The notes beneath the pieces are model-generated. The model saw nothing but the letters and a program-made list of their open reading frames with translations, searched no databases and was not told the origin of the DNA. The position numbers and the translations under genes were made by a program. 64,000 nt of DNA. It comes from Prochlorococcus sp. AG-363-K07 (GTDB lineage Bacteria > Cyanobacteriota > Cyanobacteriia > PCC-6307 > Cyanobiaceae). How positions within the stretch are numbered: the first letter of the stretch is position 1; every line of letters starts with the position of its first letter. Location of the stretch: contig QCFO01000004.1 in assembly GCA_003280225.1 (NCBI GenBank), positions 44,734 through 108,733 of the forward strand. Reading direction: 5' to 3'. This document shows positions 42,070-49,441 of the stretch, one piece after another.

Positions 42070-42336
42070 TATTTAGCCAGAACCGATAATAAAGAGGTGT
42101 TTTTACTCTTGGGGCTTTGTTCTTAGTTGGCTAGAAATGAACTAGGAGTCTGAGCTCGTTGGTGTAAAAAATAAGAGCTGGACTCAAAGGGGGGCATCGA
42201 AATACGCCCCCCTTCTTCATGCCTAAAAGTGTCCTTACGTCACCCCTTGTTTCATCGAACGATTTTGGCTCTTCTTTTAGATGTCAAAGAGTCAGGATAT
42301 GAATCCCCAACACTGGAAAACCGAAAAGCCTTCCAG
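42070..42336 (+). repeat. 246-bp direct repeat, copy B, with remnant core R8
   Basis: ATTTAGCCAGAA at 42071 is a remnant of the EVE-start core (R8). It is followed by the 246-bp block at 42091-42336 that matches 38860-39105. The G6C hairpin lies at 42189-42212. The 3231-bp spacing between blocks encloses the TIGR02450, P450, NTF2-like and DUF3764 genes. Confidence 0.85.
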
Positions 42337-42411
42337 GATGAATTAATCCAAGAGCTTGAAGAAGGTATTTTGCCGATTACTAAAAAAGGTGTTATCAAAA
42401 TCCTTCAATGA
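42229..42411 (+). CDS. MSLRHP-family small protein (intact copy)
   Basis: This 60-residue protein starts GTG: MSLRHPLFHRTILALLLDVK then ESGYESPTLENRKAFQDELI and a Glu-rich end. Relatives in this window: truncated at 38998, intact at 51764-51985 on the minus strand, and broken at 59423. The family is unknown to me; it is amphipathic and helical. It lies where the catalytic half of the neighbouring integrase would be expected. Confidence 0.7.
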   Translation: MSLRHPLFHRTILALLLDVKESGYESPTLENRKAFQDELIQELEEGILPITKKGVIKILQ

Positions 42412-42460
42412 TAAGAAATGATCAAGAATCAAACCTTGCGTGAACAGAAGCTGCTGCTTA

Positions 42461-43153
42461 TCAAGGCTCACTCTTGTTCCCATTCTCACTCAGTTGATCC
42501 ATAGTTGTTTTCTCTCCAATGAATGTATTCAGATCCTCTGGAGGTAGCCAACTTCTATTAGCCCCATTCTTAAAGGCAAAGCGTAGGAATTCCGCCGCGT
42601 ATTGGATCCGTAGTCGTCGGCTTGCTGAGCCAGGCTCTCCGCCATGACGTTCAACAAGGGTTCTTAACACCGAGTAGCCACTTGATACAGAAGTTTCGCC
42701 AGTAAGGATAAGCAATGTGCGGGCAATAGGAGTTCGGTAGTTTCGGTTCCAAACTCGTGTTGCTTTCTTCCCATTACTTGTTTTATGTGATTTGAACTTT
42801 CTGGCTAGTTTTTCCCAGTCGAGTTCACCATTTAATCCAGACTCGTTCATTTGCTTCACTATCTCATATGCTTCAGCTAACCCCTTTTCTTGAGCTTTCA
42901 TTATTAGCGAAATGTCTTTGGAGATTTTCAATATCCATCCAGCACTTGTTCCTACCCATGGAACAAAATCTGGATCGCTCTTAGCTTTTGGTCCAAGAAC
43001 AATGCTGGTTCTGTTGCCATTCTCAAAACGAACTGTTAGCTGAACCTTTTGAACAAGACCTTTCCCTATGCCGCGGATCATCCATCCCTCGCCACATTCC
43101 TCTCGAATTTCTTCGCGCAGGGAGGTAATCCATTTTGAATACTTATTGGGCAT
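42461..43153 (-). CDS. Tyrosine-recombinase (phage integrase) fragment, N-terminal and core-binding domains only
   Basis: This 230-residue protein follows the layout of cyanobacterial integrases: an N-terminal region (about 1-100), a helical middle (YRTPIARTLLILTGETSVSS, GSASRRLRIQYAAEFLRFAF) and RSWLPPEDLNTFIGEK at the end of the core-binding domain. The catalytic domain with R...HxxR...Y is absent: the frame stops about 20 codons later and is followed by an MSLRHP gene. It is probably a remnant, although a DNA-binding regulator is possible. It stands beside iterons of repeat R9. Confidence 0.72.
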   Translation of the reverse strand: MPNKYSKWITSLREEIREECGEGWMIRGIGKGLVQKVQLTVRFENGNRTSIVLGPKAKSDPDFVPWVGTSAGWILKISKDISLIMKAQEKGLAEAYEIVKQMNESGLNGELDWEKLARKFKSHKTSNGKKATRVWNRNYRTPIARTLLILTGETSVSSGYSVLRTLVERHGGEPGSASRRLRIQYAAEFLRFAFKNGANRSWLPPEDLNTFIGEKTTMDQLSENGNKSEP

Positions 43154-43195
43154 TGTTTTTTTGAATACAAGACAGGAGAACTGATAGGTCTTTCA

Positions 43196-43336
43196 TTATC
43201 CATCGAACCTTTCTGCATAGTCTCTTAATGCCTCTGCCATTTTGTGTGGTGGTAGTTCTTGCTGATCTTCCTTACATAAATCAAAGAACTTGTCTAGAAA
43301 TTCCTTCATAGGATTTGGTCTCTTTCCTTTAGTCAT
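43196..43336 (-). CDS. Small protein of 46 residues upstream of the integrase remnant
   Basis: Reads MTKGKRPNPMKEFLDKFFDL then CKEDQQELPPHKMAEALRDY and a short end. It has good helical and coding character, with a 42-bp gap to the integrase fragment on the same strand. It could be a directionality factor or antitoxin-like protein by position, but there is no motif to support either. Confidence 0.5.
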   Translation of the reverse strand: MTKGKRPNPMKEFLDKFFDLCKEDQQELPPHKMAEALRDYAERFDG

Positions 43337-43350
43337 TTAGAGCCTCAAAA

Positions 43351-43500
43351 GTGTGAACAAAGTGTGAACAGAGTGTGAACGGATTTGGTGAATTCCGTGT
43401 AATCGCTGACCTTCGCTCAAATGCACTTGTTCATTAGCCAGTAGTTAATTTCGCTCATTTGCTTGGTATAACTAGAGTTTGAAGGATTAGAGTAAAATTA
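43351..43500 (+). repeat. EVE-start repeat, copy R9 with triple iterons
   Basis: Three left iterons GTGTGAACAAA, GTGTGAACAGA and GTGTGAACGG (43351-43382), core from 43432 identical to the consensus, then right units of another type (GATTAGAGTAAA, ATTAGAGTAAC, about 43481-43506) resembling those of R1. The minus-strand core reads MSEINYWLMNKCI. It lies next to the integrase remnant. Confidence 0.85.
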
Positions 43501-43567
43501 GAGTAACTTCAGCCTGAAACAAAGAGTATCAAGCAGGTTCGGCAAGATTCTTGCTTGTTTTCTCTAC

Positions 43568-43634
43568 TCTATTCATAGAGCTTTTGATCCTACTGAGCAA
43601 TATTTGTGGCTATCAATCTCTCTCTCAAAATAAG
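43568..43634 (+). repeat. 67-bp direct repeat, copy B
   Basis: Identical to 33475-33541. It follows R9 as copy A follows R3. Beyond it (43635-43721) nothing is recognised. Confidence 0.75.
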
Positions 43635-43721
43635 GATTGTGAATCAATTGGCTTCAACAATGACTTAGGCGACCAGGCCATTAGCTGTGGTCGTTTCTAC
43701 TCAGGCCGACATGTGGGGACC

Positions 43722-44021
43722 TTAGTAGCGATTTCCTCCTCTGCCATATCCACCACGGTCACCGCCGCCCCTTGAGCCTTTACGAGGTTCTGCTTTATTG
43801 ACTCGGATCTCTCGTCCCATCCATTCCACATTTTGGAGGTCGTCAATTGCTTTCTGTTCATCAACTTCGTTTGTCATGTCGATGAAAGCAAAGCCACGCT
43901 TTCGCCCCGTTTCTCTATCAAGGGGTATATTGCAATTTTTCACTTCCCCGTACTGAGAAAATAGGTTGATTAAATCTTCTTGTTCGGCATCAAAAGATAA
44001 ATTTCCAGTAAAGATAGTCAT
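43722..44021 (-). CDS. rbp: RRM-type RNA-binding protein
   Basis: This 99-residue protein has one RNA recognition motif (RNP2 IFTGNL, RNP1 KRGFAFIDM) and a Gly/Arg-rich tail, the architecture of cyanobacterial Rbp proteins, which are often cold-induced and bind mRNA. The length is typical. The 5' gap to 44179 contains no other gene, so its promoter and a leader probably lie there. Confidence 0.95.
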   Translation of the reverse strand: MTIFTGNLSFDAEQEDLINLFSQYGEVKNCNIPLDRETGRKRGFAFIDMTNEVDEQKAIDDLQNVEWMGREIRVNKAEPRKGSRGGGDRGGYGRGGNRY

Positions 44022-44179
44022 TCAATAAGGACCTGATAGAGAGTGAAAATGTATGGTCCTAAAAAGAAAGTTCTTTATGGCTAAAGCGTGGGAACTAAAG
44101 CTTGAGAATCGTGCTATTTGGAGCAAACATAATTATTGTATCTCAACCAAATTTTGCCTGACTGTTTTATTAGCGATCT

Positions 44180-44293
44180 ATGACAATAGAGCCATTTGAG
44201 CATTTAGGAAAGTGGGCTGATATTAATTTGGTTTCAATAATGCTTGCTTTTTTGAGCACAATCACTTTTGCAATTTATAACCATATTCGATGA
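44180..44293 (+). CDS. 37-residue single-helix membrane peptide
   Basis: Reads MTIEPFEHLGKWADINLVSI then a hydrophobic run MLAFLSTITFAIYN and HIR. The last 32 bp overlap the convergent gene at 44262. Family unknown; such peptides are common in Prochlorococcus thylakoids. Confidence 0.4.
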   Translation: MTIEPFEHLGKWADINLVSIMLAFLSTITFAIYNHIR

Positions 44294-44507
44294 GTTGATG
44301 ATAAGTTAACCTTGCCTGTAAGGCAGAAAGTGAAAGCCTTCTTTCTCCATCTTTTTGGAGAAGAAACTTTCCTCTTTCGGATTTATTCTTTTCTATAGCC
44401 ACAGATTCTTTAGCCTTCTTTAGTATCCATGGTTCTTTTTGATAATTATCATCATCACTCTTCAGGTCCCAGGGAGCTTTGGTCTTATTGATATTTTTCA
44501 ATGACAA
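44262..44507 (-). CDS. Hypothetical protein of 81 residues
   Basis: A charged, lysine-rich protein (DNYQKEPWILKKAKESVAIE, GERRLSLSALQARLTYHQLI). The second half looks like two helices. No family recognised. Confidence 0.55.
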   Translation of the reverse strand: MSLKNINKTKAPWDLKSDDDNYQKEPWILKKAKESVAIEKNKSERGKFLLQKDGERRLSLSALQARLTYHQLIEYGYKLQK

Positions 44508-44649
44508 GTGAAATCCTTTTCAAGTAACTTATTCTAGTTAATTTAATCCAAGATTGGGTTGAATTATTCAATTTTTATCAAGATGTAATCCAAATTTATT
44601 TTGCTTGAGTTGTAGAGATAAATACCAAGCTGAATCTTGATAATTTTAT

Positions 44650-44832
44650 TCACCGACTAAAAAGATCGTTCATGTACCTTTCTCTAACGGCACTATTTTC
44701 GGAACCATTTTGAAATAAGAAATTAGCCAAAGCAGAACTCATCAAACTGCATTGATCCCGATTTGGGTTAGATGCAAGAAAGCTTTTCATCTCTTTATAG
44801 AGATGCTCTGAGATCTCGCTTTCCAAGTTCAT
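44650..44832 (-). CDS. DUF2811-like protein (copy 2, divergent)
   Basis: 60 residues: SEHLYKEMKSFLASNPNRDQ then CSLMSSALANFLFQNGSENS, recognisably the DUF2811 block but with Trp of the WDQ motif lost. Its tail VRERYMNDLFSR resembles the end of copy 1. It is tandem with copy 3, 65 bp away. Confidence 0.7.
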   Translation of the reverse strand: MNLESEISEHLYKEMKSFLASNPNRDQCSLMSSALANFLFQNGSENSAVRERYMNDLFSR

Positions 44833-44897
44833 AGTTCCTCCTTAACCGATTTTCTAGAAAACATATTGTGCACATAGAGGCGAGTAACGGCTCTGGA

Positions 44898-45104
44898 TTA
44901 GTGGCCATTTTGAGCAAGGAAGCCAGCCAAAGCAGCTTGAATCAAGCGATATTGATCCCAGTTTGGATGGTCTTCGATGAAGGCTGTCATGGCCTCCTTT
45001 AGAGGTACAGGCAATTCTGAAATGAAACTCACTAAAGAGCTGGGAGAAACGCCACCCTCGGAAGTTTTCATCTCTTCAATTGCTTTTAAAAATTCAGCTG
45101 CCAT
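44898..45104 (-). CDS. DUF2811 family protein (copy 3)
   Basis: 68 residues with SFISELPVPLKEAMTAFIED, HPNWDQYRLIQAALAGFLAQ and NG, a complete DUF2811 domain and almost nothing else. It shares WDQYRLIQAALAGFL exactly with copy 1 at 28475. An opposite-strand frame here is a shadow. Confidence 0.82.
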   Translation of the reverse strand: MAAEFLKAIEEMKTSEGGVSPSSLVSFISELPVPLKEAMTAFIEDHPNWDQYRLIQAALAGFLAQNGH

Positions 45105-45906
45105 ATCTTCTACCTACCTGAAACTGTATTTACCTTCAGCCCACCCCGGTCGAATCGTCAAGAAGCTTTTGTACGCATTGTCTAGACGAGTCTCAACTCA
45201 AGAAGATGCCCTTTTATGTCCTGGCAAGGGATTAGAAGAAACGTCCTAAAAAGCTTCCTCTTAAGACAAAAAAGTCAAGAGAAAATGTTCTCTATCTAGG
45301 CTTATCCACAGACTTAAAGCTACCGCAGAGATTTATGAAGCGACTCTGTGGAAAAGAGGTGGAAAACCCCCTAAACATTGAGGAAATATAAAGACAGCTT
45401 GAATGATCAGGCTTTCTTATCAGTTCCAAGATCTCGTCTTGCTTGAGTCATAGCGCTTAGCAAAGCTTAAAGAAAACGAAAGGGCCGCAATAGGTGATAA
45501 GACTTACGCAGCCTTCGAGTGAGTTTGTTGTCGAAGACAATAAAAATCTTTTATTAAAGGCATTCCAATGAGCCAAATTGGCTGCAAACACAAGATATAT
45601 TGCAAGATTCAATCTTGGGCATTTTCTTTTATTTTGCAATTCCATTAGATAAAGTAAAAATCAGTTAGGGTGTTAGTCCTTCTGATAGGACTGTCCTTTT
45701 TGGAGTCATATTGACTTTTCAATTGAGGATGAATAGCTCTAAGTATTAGTTGAAAAAGTGACCAACCCAATGATATGGGCTGTGGAAAAAGTTTCTTGTA
45801 AGGGGCAGATTTATTGAGTACAGACGAGCAACAATATTATTAGGAATACTTTGCATCGGCTTTTTTAGCATTCTTGCCTCATACTTAACTTCATGAAGTT
45901 GATCCA
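45105..45906. other. 800-bp gene-poor stretch with DnaA-box-like sites
   Basis: No convincing gene. TTATCCACA occurs at 45302-45310 (perfect E. coli-type DnaA box) and TGTGGAAAA (complement of TTTTCCACA, the cyanobacterial form) at 45347-45355 and 45781-45789. A minus-strand frame at 45457-45645 looks like chance. The cluster may be a DnaA-binding or titration site, or a leftover of a replicon; three sites alone do not make an origin. Confidence 0.4.
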
Positions 45907-47001
45907 ATGAGACGTTCTGATTTCAGCATTGCGTCCTTTCTTAAGCGAAGTAATGCCAGAGCAACTTGGCAGGTGCTAACGACTGTGCTCCCAATAGCTG
46001 GGCTTTGGTGTCTAATCGGAAGAATCGACCAAGCATCTTTATCGGTTGTTTCAAAGATCTTTGCATTACTTCCTGTTCTTGGATTGTTGGCTTTGTTTTC
46101 ATCTCGTGCATTTTCATTGATGCATGATTGTGGACACGGCTCACTATTTCGCTGGCGTTGGTTGAACCGTTCAGTTGGGTTTCTTCTGGGAGTCCTCAAC
46201 GCAATTCCACAACATCCTTGGTCTCTAGATCATGCCTTTCATCACCGCCACAATGGTGATTGGGAGATATATCGTGGCCCTATTGATGTCTTGAAGCTTG
46301 ATTCTTATCAAGAGCTATCTGAACCAAATAAATTGCTTTATGCAATCAGTCGCCACTGGTTGATGTTGTTCCCAGGTGGATTTTACTACCTTGTTATTAA
46401 ACCTAGATTGGCATTAATTCAGTCGATAATTAATTTTATTTGGTCCATCAGTGTTGAGTTGTTAGATGGATTACGTCACAAAAACTTCTTTCACATCTTC
46501 CCTATCTCGACTAGATTCAGATTGAATAACTCAGGGTATGGTAATTCTTTTTGGGAAGTCACTGATCTTATTTGCAATAACTTACTTGTAATAATCAGCT
46601 GGATTCTTATCTCTCATTGGCTAGGCGCAGGACTATTCCTTACCTGTTATTCGCTGATAATGACCACCTCAGCAGCTGTTTTTATTTGTATATTCTTTGT
46701 TCAGCATAATTTCAAAGGTTCATATGCCAATCGCACTGAAAATTGGAGCCAGTTTATGGGAGCCCTTGAAGGAAGTAGCAATCTAGATTTACCTAATTGG
46801 TTAAATTGGTTCTTTGCTGATATCTCTTTTCACAGTGTTCATCACTTGTGTGATCGTATACCTAACTACAACTTGCGAGCTTGTCACTTGCACAATCAAC
46901 ACCTTCTAGAGAATGTGACAGTGTTGAGGCTTGAAGATATACCTAAATGCTTTAATTACATTCTATGGGATGATAAATTGCAAGAACTAACCACCATTTA
47001 G
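45907..47001 (+). CDS. Membrane fatty-acid desaturase-like protein
   Basis: A di-iron membrane enzyme of 364 residues. The three histidine boxes are HDCGHGS, HAFHHRHNG and HSVHHL, with four hydrophobic segments between them (for example AAVFICIFFVQHNF). This is the acyl-lipid desaturase/hydroxylase superfamily, but the boxes and the ending are not those of DesA or DesC, so substrate and regiochemistry are open. It stands alone on the plus strand. Confidence 0.85.
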   Translation: MRRSDFSIASFLKRSNARATWQVLTTVLPIAGLWCLIGRIDQASLSVVSKIFALLPVLGLLALFSSRAFSLMHDCGHGSLFRWRWLNRSVGFLLGVLNAIPQHPWSLDHAFHHRHNGDWEIYRGPIDVLKLDSYQELSEPNKLLYAISRHWLMLFPGGFYYLVIKPRLALIQSIINFIWSISVELLDGLRHKNFFHIFPISTRFRLNNSGYGNSFWEVTDLICNNLLVIISWILISHWLGAGLFLTCYSLIMTTSAAVFICIFFVQHNFKGSYANRTENWSQFMGALEGSSNLDLPNWLNWFFADISFHSVHHLCDRIPNYNLRACHLHNQHLLENVTVLRLEDIPKCFNYILWDDKLQELTTI

Positions 47002-47206
47002 GGATCTAATAAGTTGGAAGACCTAGCTATTTAGATTGTCCTAAATTCAATTTATGAGAGTTAAAAGAGACTTCACGAAGGTCATGTAGGAGCTGGCTTG
47101 GTTGCATATTTAGCAAATACATTCTTTAGTGCCTAACCAAAAAGTTTGAACAGAGTTGAATAGAAGCTGCTGAACATGCCTTGGTATTGCTTCTATTATC
47201 TGTTCT
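47002..47206 (+). repeat. Iteron block without EVE core
   Basis: AAAGTTTGAACAGAGTTGAA at about 47140 gives two GTTTGAACAGA-type units, followed by sequence like the right flank of R5 up to the start of the small gene at 47207. The core is missing. No gene in the gap. Confidence 0.6.
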
Positions 47207-47371
47207 ATGGAAACATCTAAGTGGAAGCCATCTGAAGAAGAGAGAGAAGTTATGGAAGCTGTTTGGATGCAGGTTAAAGGCGCCTGCGCGAAACTAAAGG
47301 AAGAGACCAATGCTCAAGACGAGCTCGTCAGAAAGATGCTTAAAGAAATAGCAGATCGTTATTACTCATGA
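47207..47371 (+). CDS. Small helical protein, paralogue 2 (METxKWKPS family)
   Basis: 54 residues, METSKWKPSEEEREVMEAVW and MQVKGACAKLKEETNAQDEL, nearly the same as 38609-38773. Conservation at protein level with silent DNA changes argues that it is a real gene under selection. A minus-strand frame here is a shadow. Confidence 0.7.
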   Translation: METSKWKPSEEEREVMEAVWMQVKGACAKLKEETNAQDELVRKMLKEIADRYYS

Positions 47372-47482
47372 AATTTTCCCTCGCCCCGACTGTTTTGTTG
47401 AGAATCACAAAAATAGTGAAGTAGGAAGGTTCAAAGTATTTAATGGCCCCTGCAATGATGGGGAATAATTGCTTTTTAATTT

Positions 47483-47695
47483 ATGACTGACAACTGCCAA
47501 ATGACGTGGCAACCAACACAAGAACAAGTGGATAAAATTATTCTGCCTGGTATGCAGGATATAGCACAGCAGTGTGCTTGTTATATCAATGAACTTAAAT
47601 GTCCCCCTGAGTTTGTTGCTGTAATGCTTAGAGATATTGCAGATGCCTTTGAAGCTCCTCTCGTAGAAGGCGGTAGCGATTGCTCTTGTTGCTAA
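47483..47695 (+). CDS. Hypothetical protein of 70 residues with C-terminal cysteines
   Basis: WQPTQEQVDKIILPGMQDIA and INELKCPPEFVAVMLRDIAD are two helices; the end GGSDCSCC with three cysteines, plus CACY in the middle, hints at metal or cluster binding. Family unknown. A longer opposite-strand frame is less protein-like. Confidence 0.6.
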   Translation: MTDNCQMTWQPTQEQVDKIILPGMQDIAQQCACYINELKCPPEFVAVMLRDIADAFEAPLVEGGSDCSCC

Positions 47696-47705
47696 AACTG
47701 CATAA

Positions 47706-47876
47706 TTGAATTCTCTAATCCTAATCCTTGCCAATGCTTTAGGAGCAAATAAAGCAGAGAAAAATGTTGGGCAGCTCAGAAACTTAAAGCGAAAAAAATT
47801 GAGGCAAGCAATACGTCGATATTTAATTGGAGTTTTAATGATTATTGGCGCTGTACTTCTGAGGTTGAAAGGCTAA
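47706..47876 (+). CDS. Possible 56-residue membrane peptide
   Basis: A TTG-started frame with a hydrophobic head (NSLILILANALGANKAEKNV), a basic middle (LKRKKLRQAIRRYL) and a hydrophobic tail (IGVLMIIGAVLL). The amphipathic layout is protein-like, but no ATG or ribosome site supports it. Confidence 0.3.
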   Translation: MNSLILILANALGANKAEKNVGQLRNLKRKKLRQAIRRYLIGVLMIIGAVLLRLKG

Positions 47877-47918
47877 TGGATGTCAGTTAAATTTTTACAC
47901 TACTGTTCCGTGTAAGAT

Positions 47919-48113
47919 TTACTTATCGAGATCTCTTTGAATTGGCTCTGTCGGGATTGCCCAAACTTCGTCATTAATATTTTCTCCTAACCATTCTTTG
48001 TATTCATGAAAAATGCAACGCCGATCAGAAGGATCTTCTAATGCTTCCATTCTTGATGCAGCATTGTTAACAGCTATCTTCAAGACCTCTTTTAGTTCTG
48101 AATCAGCATCCAT
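47919..48113 (-). CDS. Acidic hypothetical protein of 64 residues
   Basis: ELKEVLKIAVNNAASRMEAL followed by DRRCIFHEYKEWLGENINDE. Helical and acidic, with no known family. It begins with MDADSE. Confidence 0.5.
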   Translation of the reverse strand: MDADSELKEVLKIAVNNAASRMEALEDPSDRRCIFHEYKEWLGENINDEVWAIPTEPIQRDLDK

Positions 48114-48203
48114 TAACGAATAAACTTATCTTCTAGAAGATAAATAGTCAGGGATTTCAATTTTGGAATAGGGACAAATACTCTTTATGTGGAAATAAAG
48201 ACT

Positions 48204-48350
48204 CTACGCGGCTAGTAAGTCATATGGCTCTATATCTTGCATTAGAGGGATTAAGGCTTCCTCTAACTCTCTTTCATTTATAAAACCCAAAGCTTCTATA
48301 GGTTCTGTACCCATGGAGTAACTATCAGTTTTTTCTATTGAAAGGGACAT
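48204..48350 (-). CDS. Acidic hypothetical protein of 48 residues
   Basis: MSLSIEKTDSYSMGTEPIEA, LGFINERELEEALIPLMQDI and a short end. It has the same strand and flavour as the gene at 47919. Unknown family. Confidence 0.45.
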   Translation of the reverse strand: MSLSIEKTDSYSMGTEPIEALGFINERELEEALIPLMQDIEPYDLLAA

Positions 48351-48463
48351 GTGTTAAATGATTTTGACTTAAGATAAAGACCTTCTTTGAAATGTCTTGA
48401 TCAGATATTGATTTGAGAATTATTGCTAGTGCAGTGATTTAGTTAGATACTCCTTTCCTCCTT

Positions 48464-48598
48464 ATGTCTCTCAAAAAACTCACTCCTACTAAGCCAGATA
48501 AAGATCAACCTTGGAAAGTTTGGGCTTTTGTTCTTGGTTTGAATTTCGTGGCATGGGTTGGTTGGTATTTCATGCATGATGCACCTTCTAAATGGTGA
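48464..48598 (+). CDS. 44-residue single-helix membrane protein
   Basis: MSLKKLTPTKPDKDQPWKVW then AFVLGLNFVAWVGWYFMHDA and PSKW. A basic head, one membrane span and a short tail. The helix is rich in Trp and Asn, somewhat like photosystem low-mass subunits, but no family is assigned. It starts a pair with the next micro-gene, seven bases away. Confidence 0.6.
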   Translation: MSLKKLTPTKPDKDQPWKVWAFVLGLNFVAWVGWYFMHDAPSKW

Positions 48599-48605
48599 AT
48601 ATCAG

Positions 48606-48698
48606 ATGCGTTGGCTTTTAAGAAATCAAGCTTTGATTTGGAATGTAGGCGTTGGGCTTTGTATTGCTCTTGGCTTGGCGCGTCATCTGATGAATTAA
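48606..48698 (+). CDS. 30-residue membrane micro-protein
   Basis: MRWLLRNQALIWNVGVGLCI then ALGLARHLMN. A single span that follows the previous gene closely; probably a two-gene unit. Its end adjoins the iterons of R10. Confidence 0.4.
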   Translation: MRWLLRNQALIWNVGVGLCIALGLARHLMN

Positions 48699-48708
48699 GG
48701 GCTCGAAA

Positions 48709-48867
48709 AGTTTGAACAGAGTTTGAACAGGATTTAGAGATTCCTTCTAATCCATTGGTATCAATGGGATATAACTTTTCATTAGCCAGTAGTTAATTTC
48801 CTGTTGTGCTATGGGATCTCAGTGAAAAATGGTGGTTTGGATAGAGTTTGGATAGAGTTTGGATAGA
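48709..48867 (+). repeat. EVE-start repeat, copy R10 with the clearest iterons
   Basis: Left: GTTTGAACAGA and GTTTGAACAGG (48710-48731). Core from 48780, perfect. Right: three perfect tandem 11-mers GTTTGGATAGA (48835-48867). The minus-strand core reads EINYWLMKSYIP, here without an ATG. Confidence 0.88.
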
Positions 48868-48898
48868 CCCTTGATTTGAGGGAGCTTTAATTAATTTC

Positions 48899-49306
48899 AT
48901 GGTGACTCAGCCAAAGCTAACTTTGCTTTTTGATGGGGGTTGTCCTCTTTGCCAAAGAGAGGTTTCTTTTCTGCGTTCTAGGGATTTCTCGCACAGCATT
49001 TCATTTGTAGATATTGATTCTCCTAACTACGACCCAGTTCTTTATTGCGGAATTAGTTATCGAGAGGCGATGGGAAGAATTCATGCAATCAATTCTTCTG
49101 GAGAGGTCCTCAAAGATGTTCGAGTCTTTCGAGAGGCATATCGCCTGGTTGGTCTTGGTTGGATTTATACACCAACCACTTGGCCAGTTTTAGGAACTTT
49201 GGTTGATGAGTTTTATCGACTTTGGGCTCGTTGGCGCCTTCCTTTTACGTGTCGCCCATCTTTGGAGCAACTTTGCAAGGTTAAGGAGCTTTCTAAAGAG
49301 CCATAA
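48899..49306 (+). CDS. DCC-family thiol-disulfide oxidoreductase-like protein (DUF393)
   Basis: 135 residues. The N-terminal LLFDGGCPLCQREVSFLRSR carries the DxxCxxC motif that names the family, followed by ISFVDIDSPNYDP and, later, GMG-like and Tyr/Trp-rich helices (FYRLWARWRLPF). Relatives are thioredoxin-fold-like. GTG and ATG starts overlap; ATG at 48899 is used. It lies directly after the R10 iterons. Confidence 0.88.
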   Translation: MVTQPKLTLLFDGGCPLCQREVSFLRSRDFSHSISFVDIDSPNYDPVLYCGISYREAMGRIHAINSSGEVLKDVRVFREAYRLVGLGWIYTPTTWPVLGTLVDEFYRLWARWRLPFTCRPSLEQLCKVKELSKEP

Positions 49307-49388
49307 TCTTTAACTAGCTTCTATCTTGAGTTAGAAGCTTCCAATTGCATGTTTGAATTGTTCATGCCATTGATTAAAGAAATAAAAA

Positions 49389-49410
49389 AGGCGACATCGA
49401 AATATCGCCT
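49389..49410 (-). terminator. Terminator of the OmpW-like gene
   Basis: AGGCGA/TCGCCT stem with the CATCGAAATA-type loop, reading into a T-run on the minus strand. The same ATCGAAATA loop occurs in the hairpin of the 246-bp repeat. Confidence 0.8.
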
Positions 49411-49441
49411 CAAATTAATACTTAAGTTGATCTGATTTTAA

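Noticed and set aside
45457..45645. 62-residue minus-strand frame
   Set aside because: Composition and pattern look random, and it lies in a gene desert with no ribosome site.
47405..47734. 109-residue minus-strand frame
   Set aside because: Antisense to the more protein-like gene at 47483-47695.
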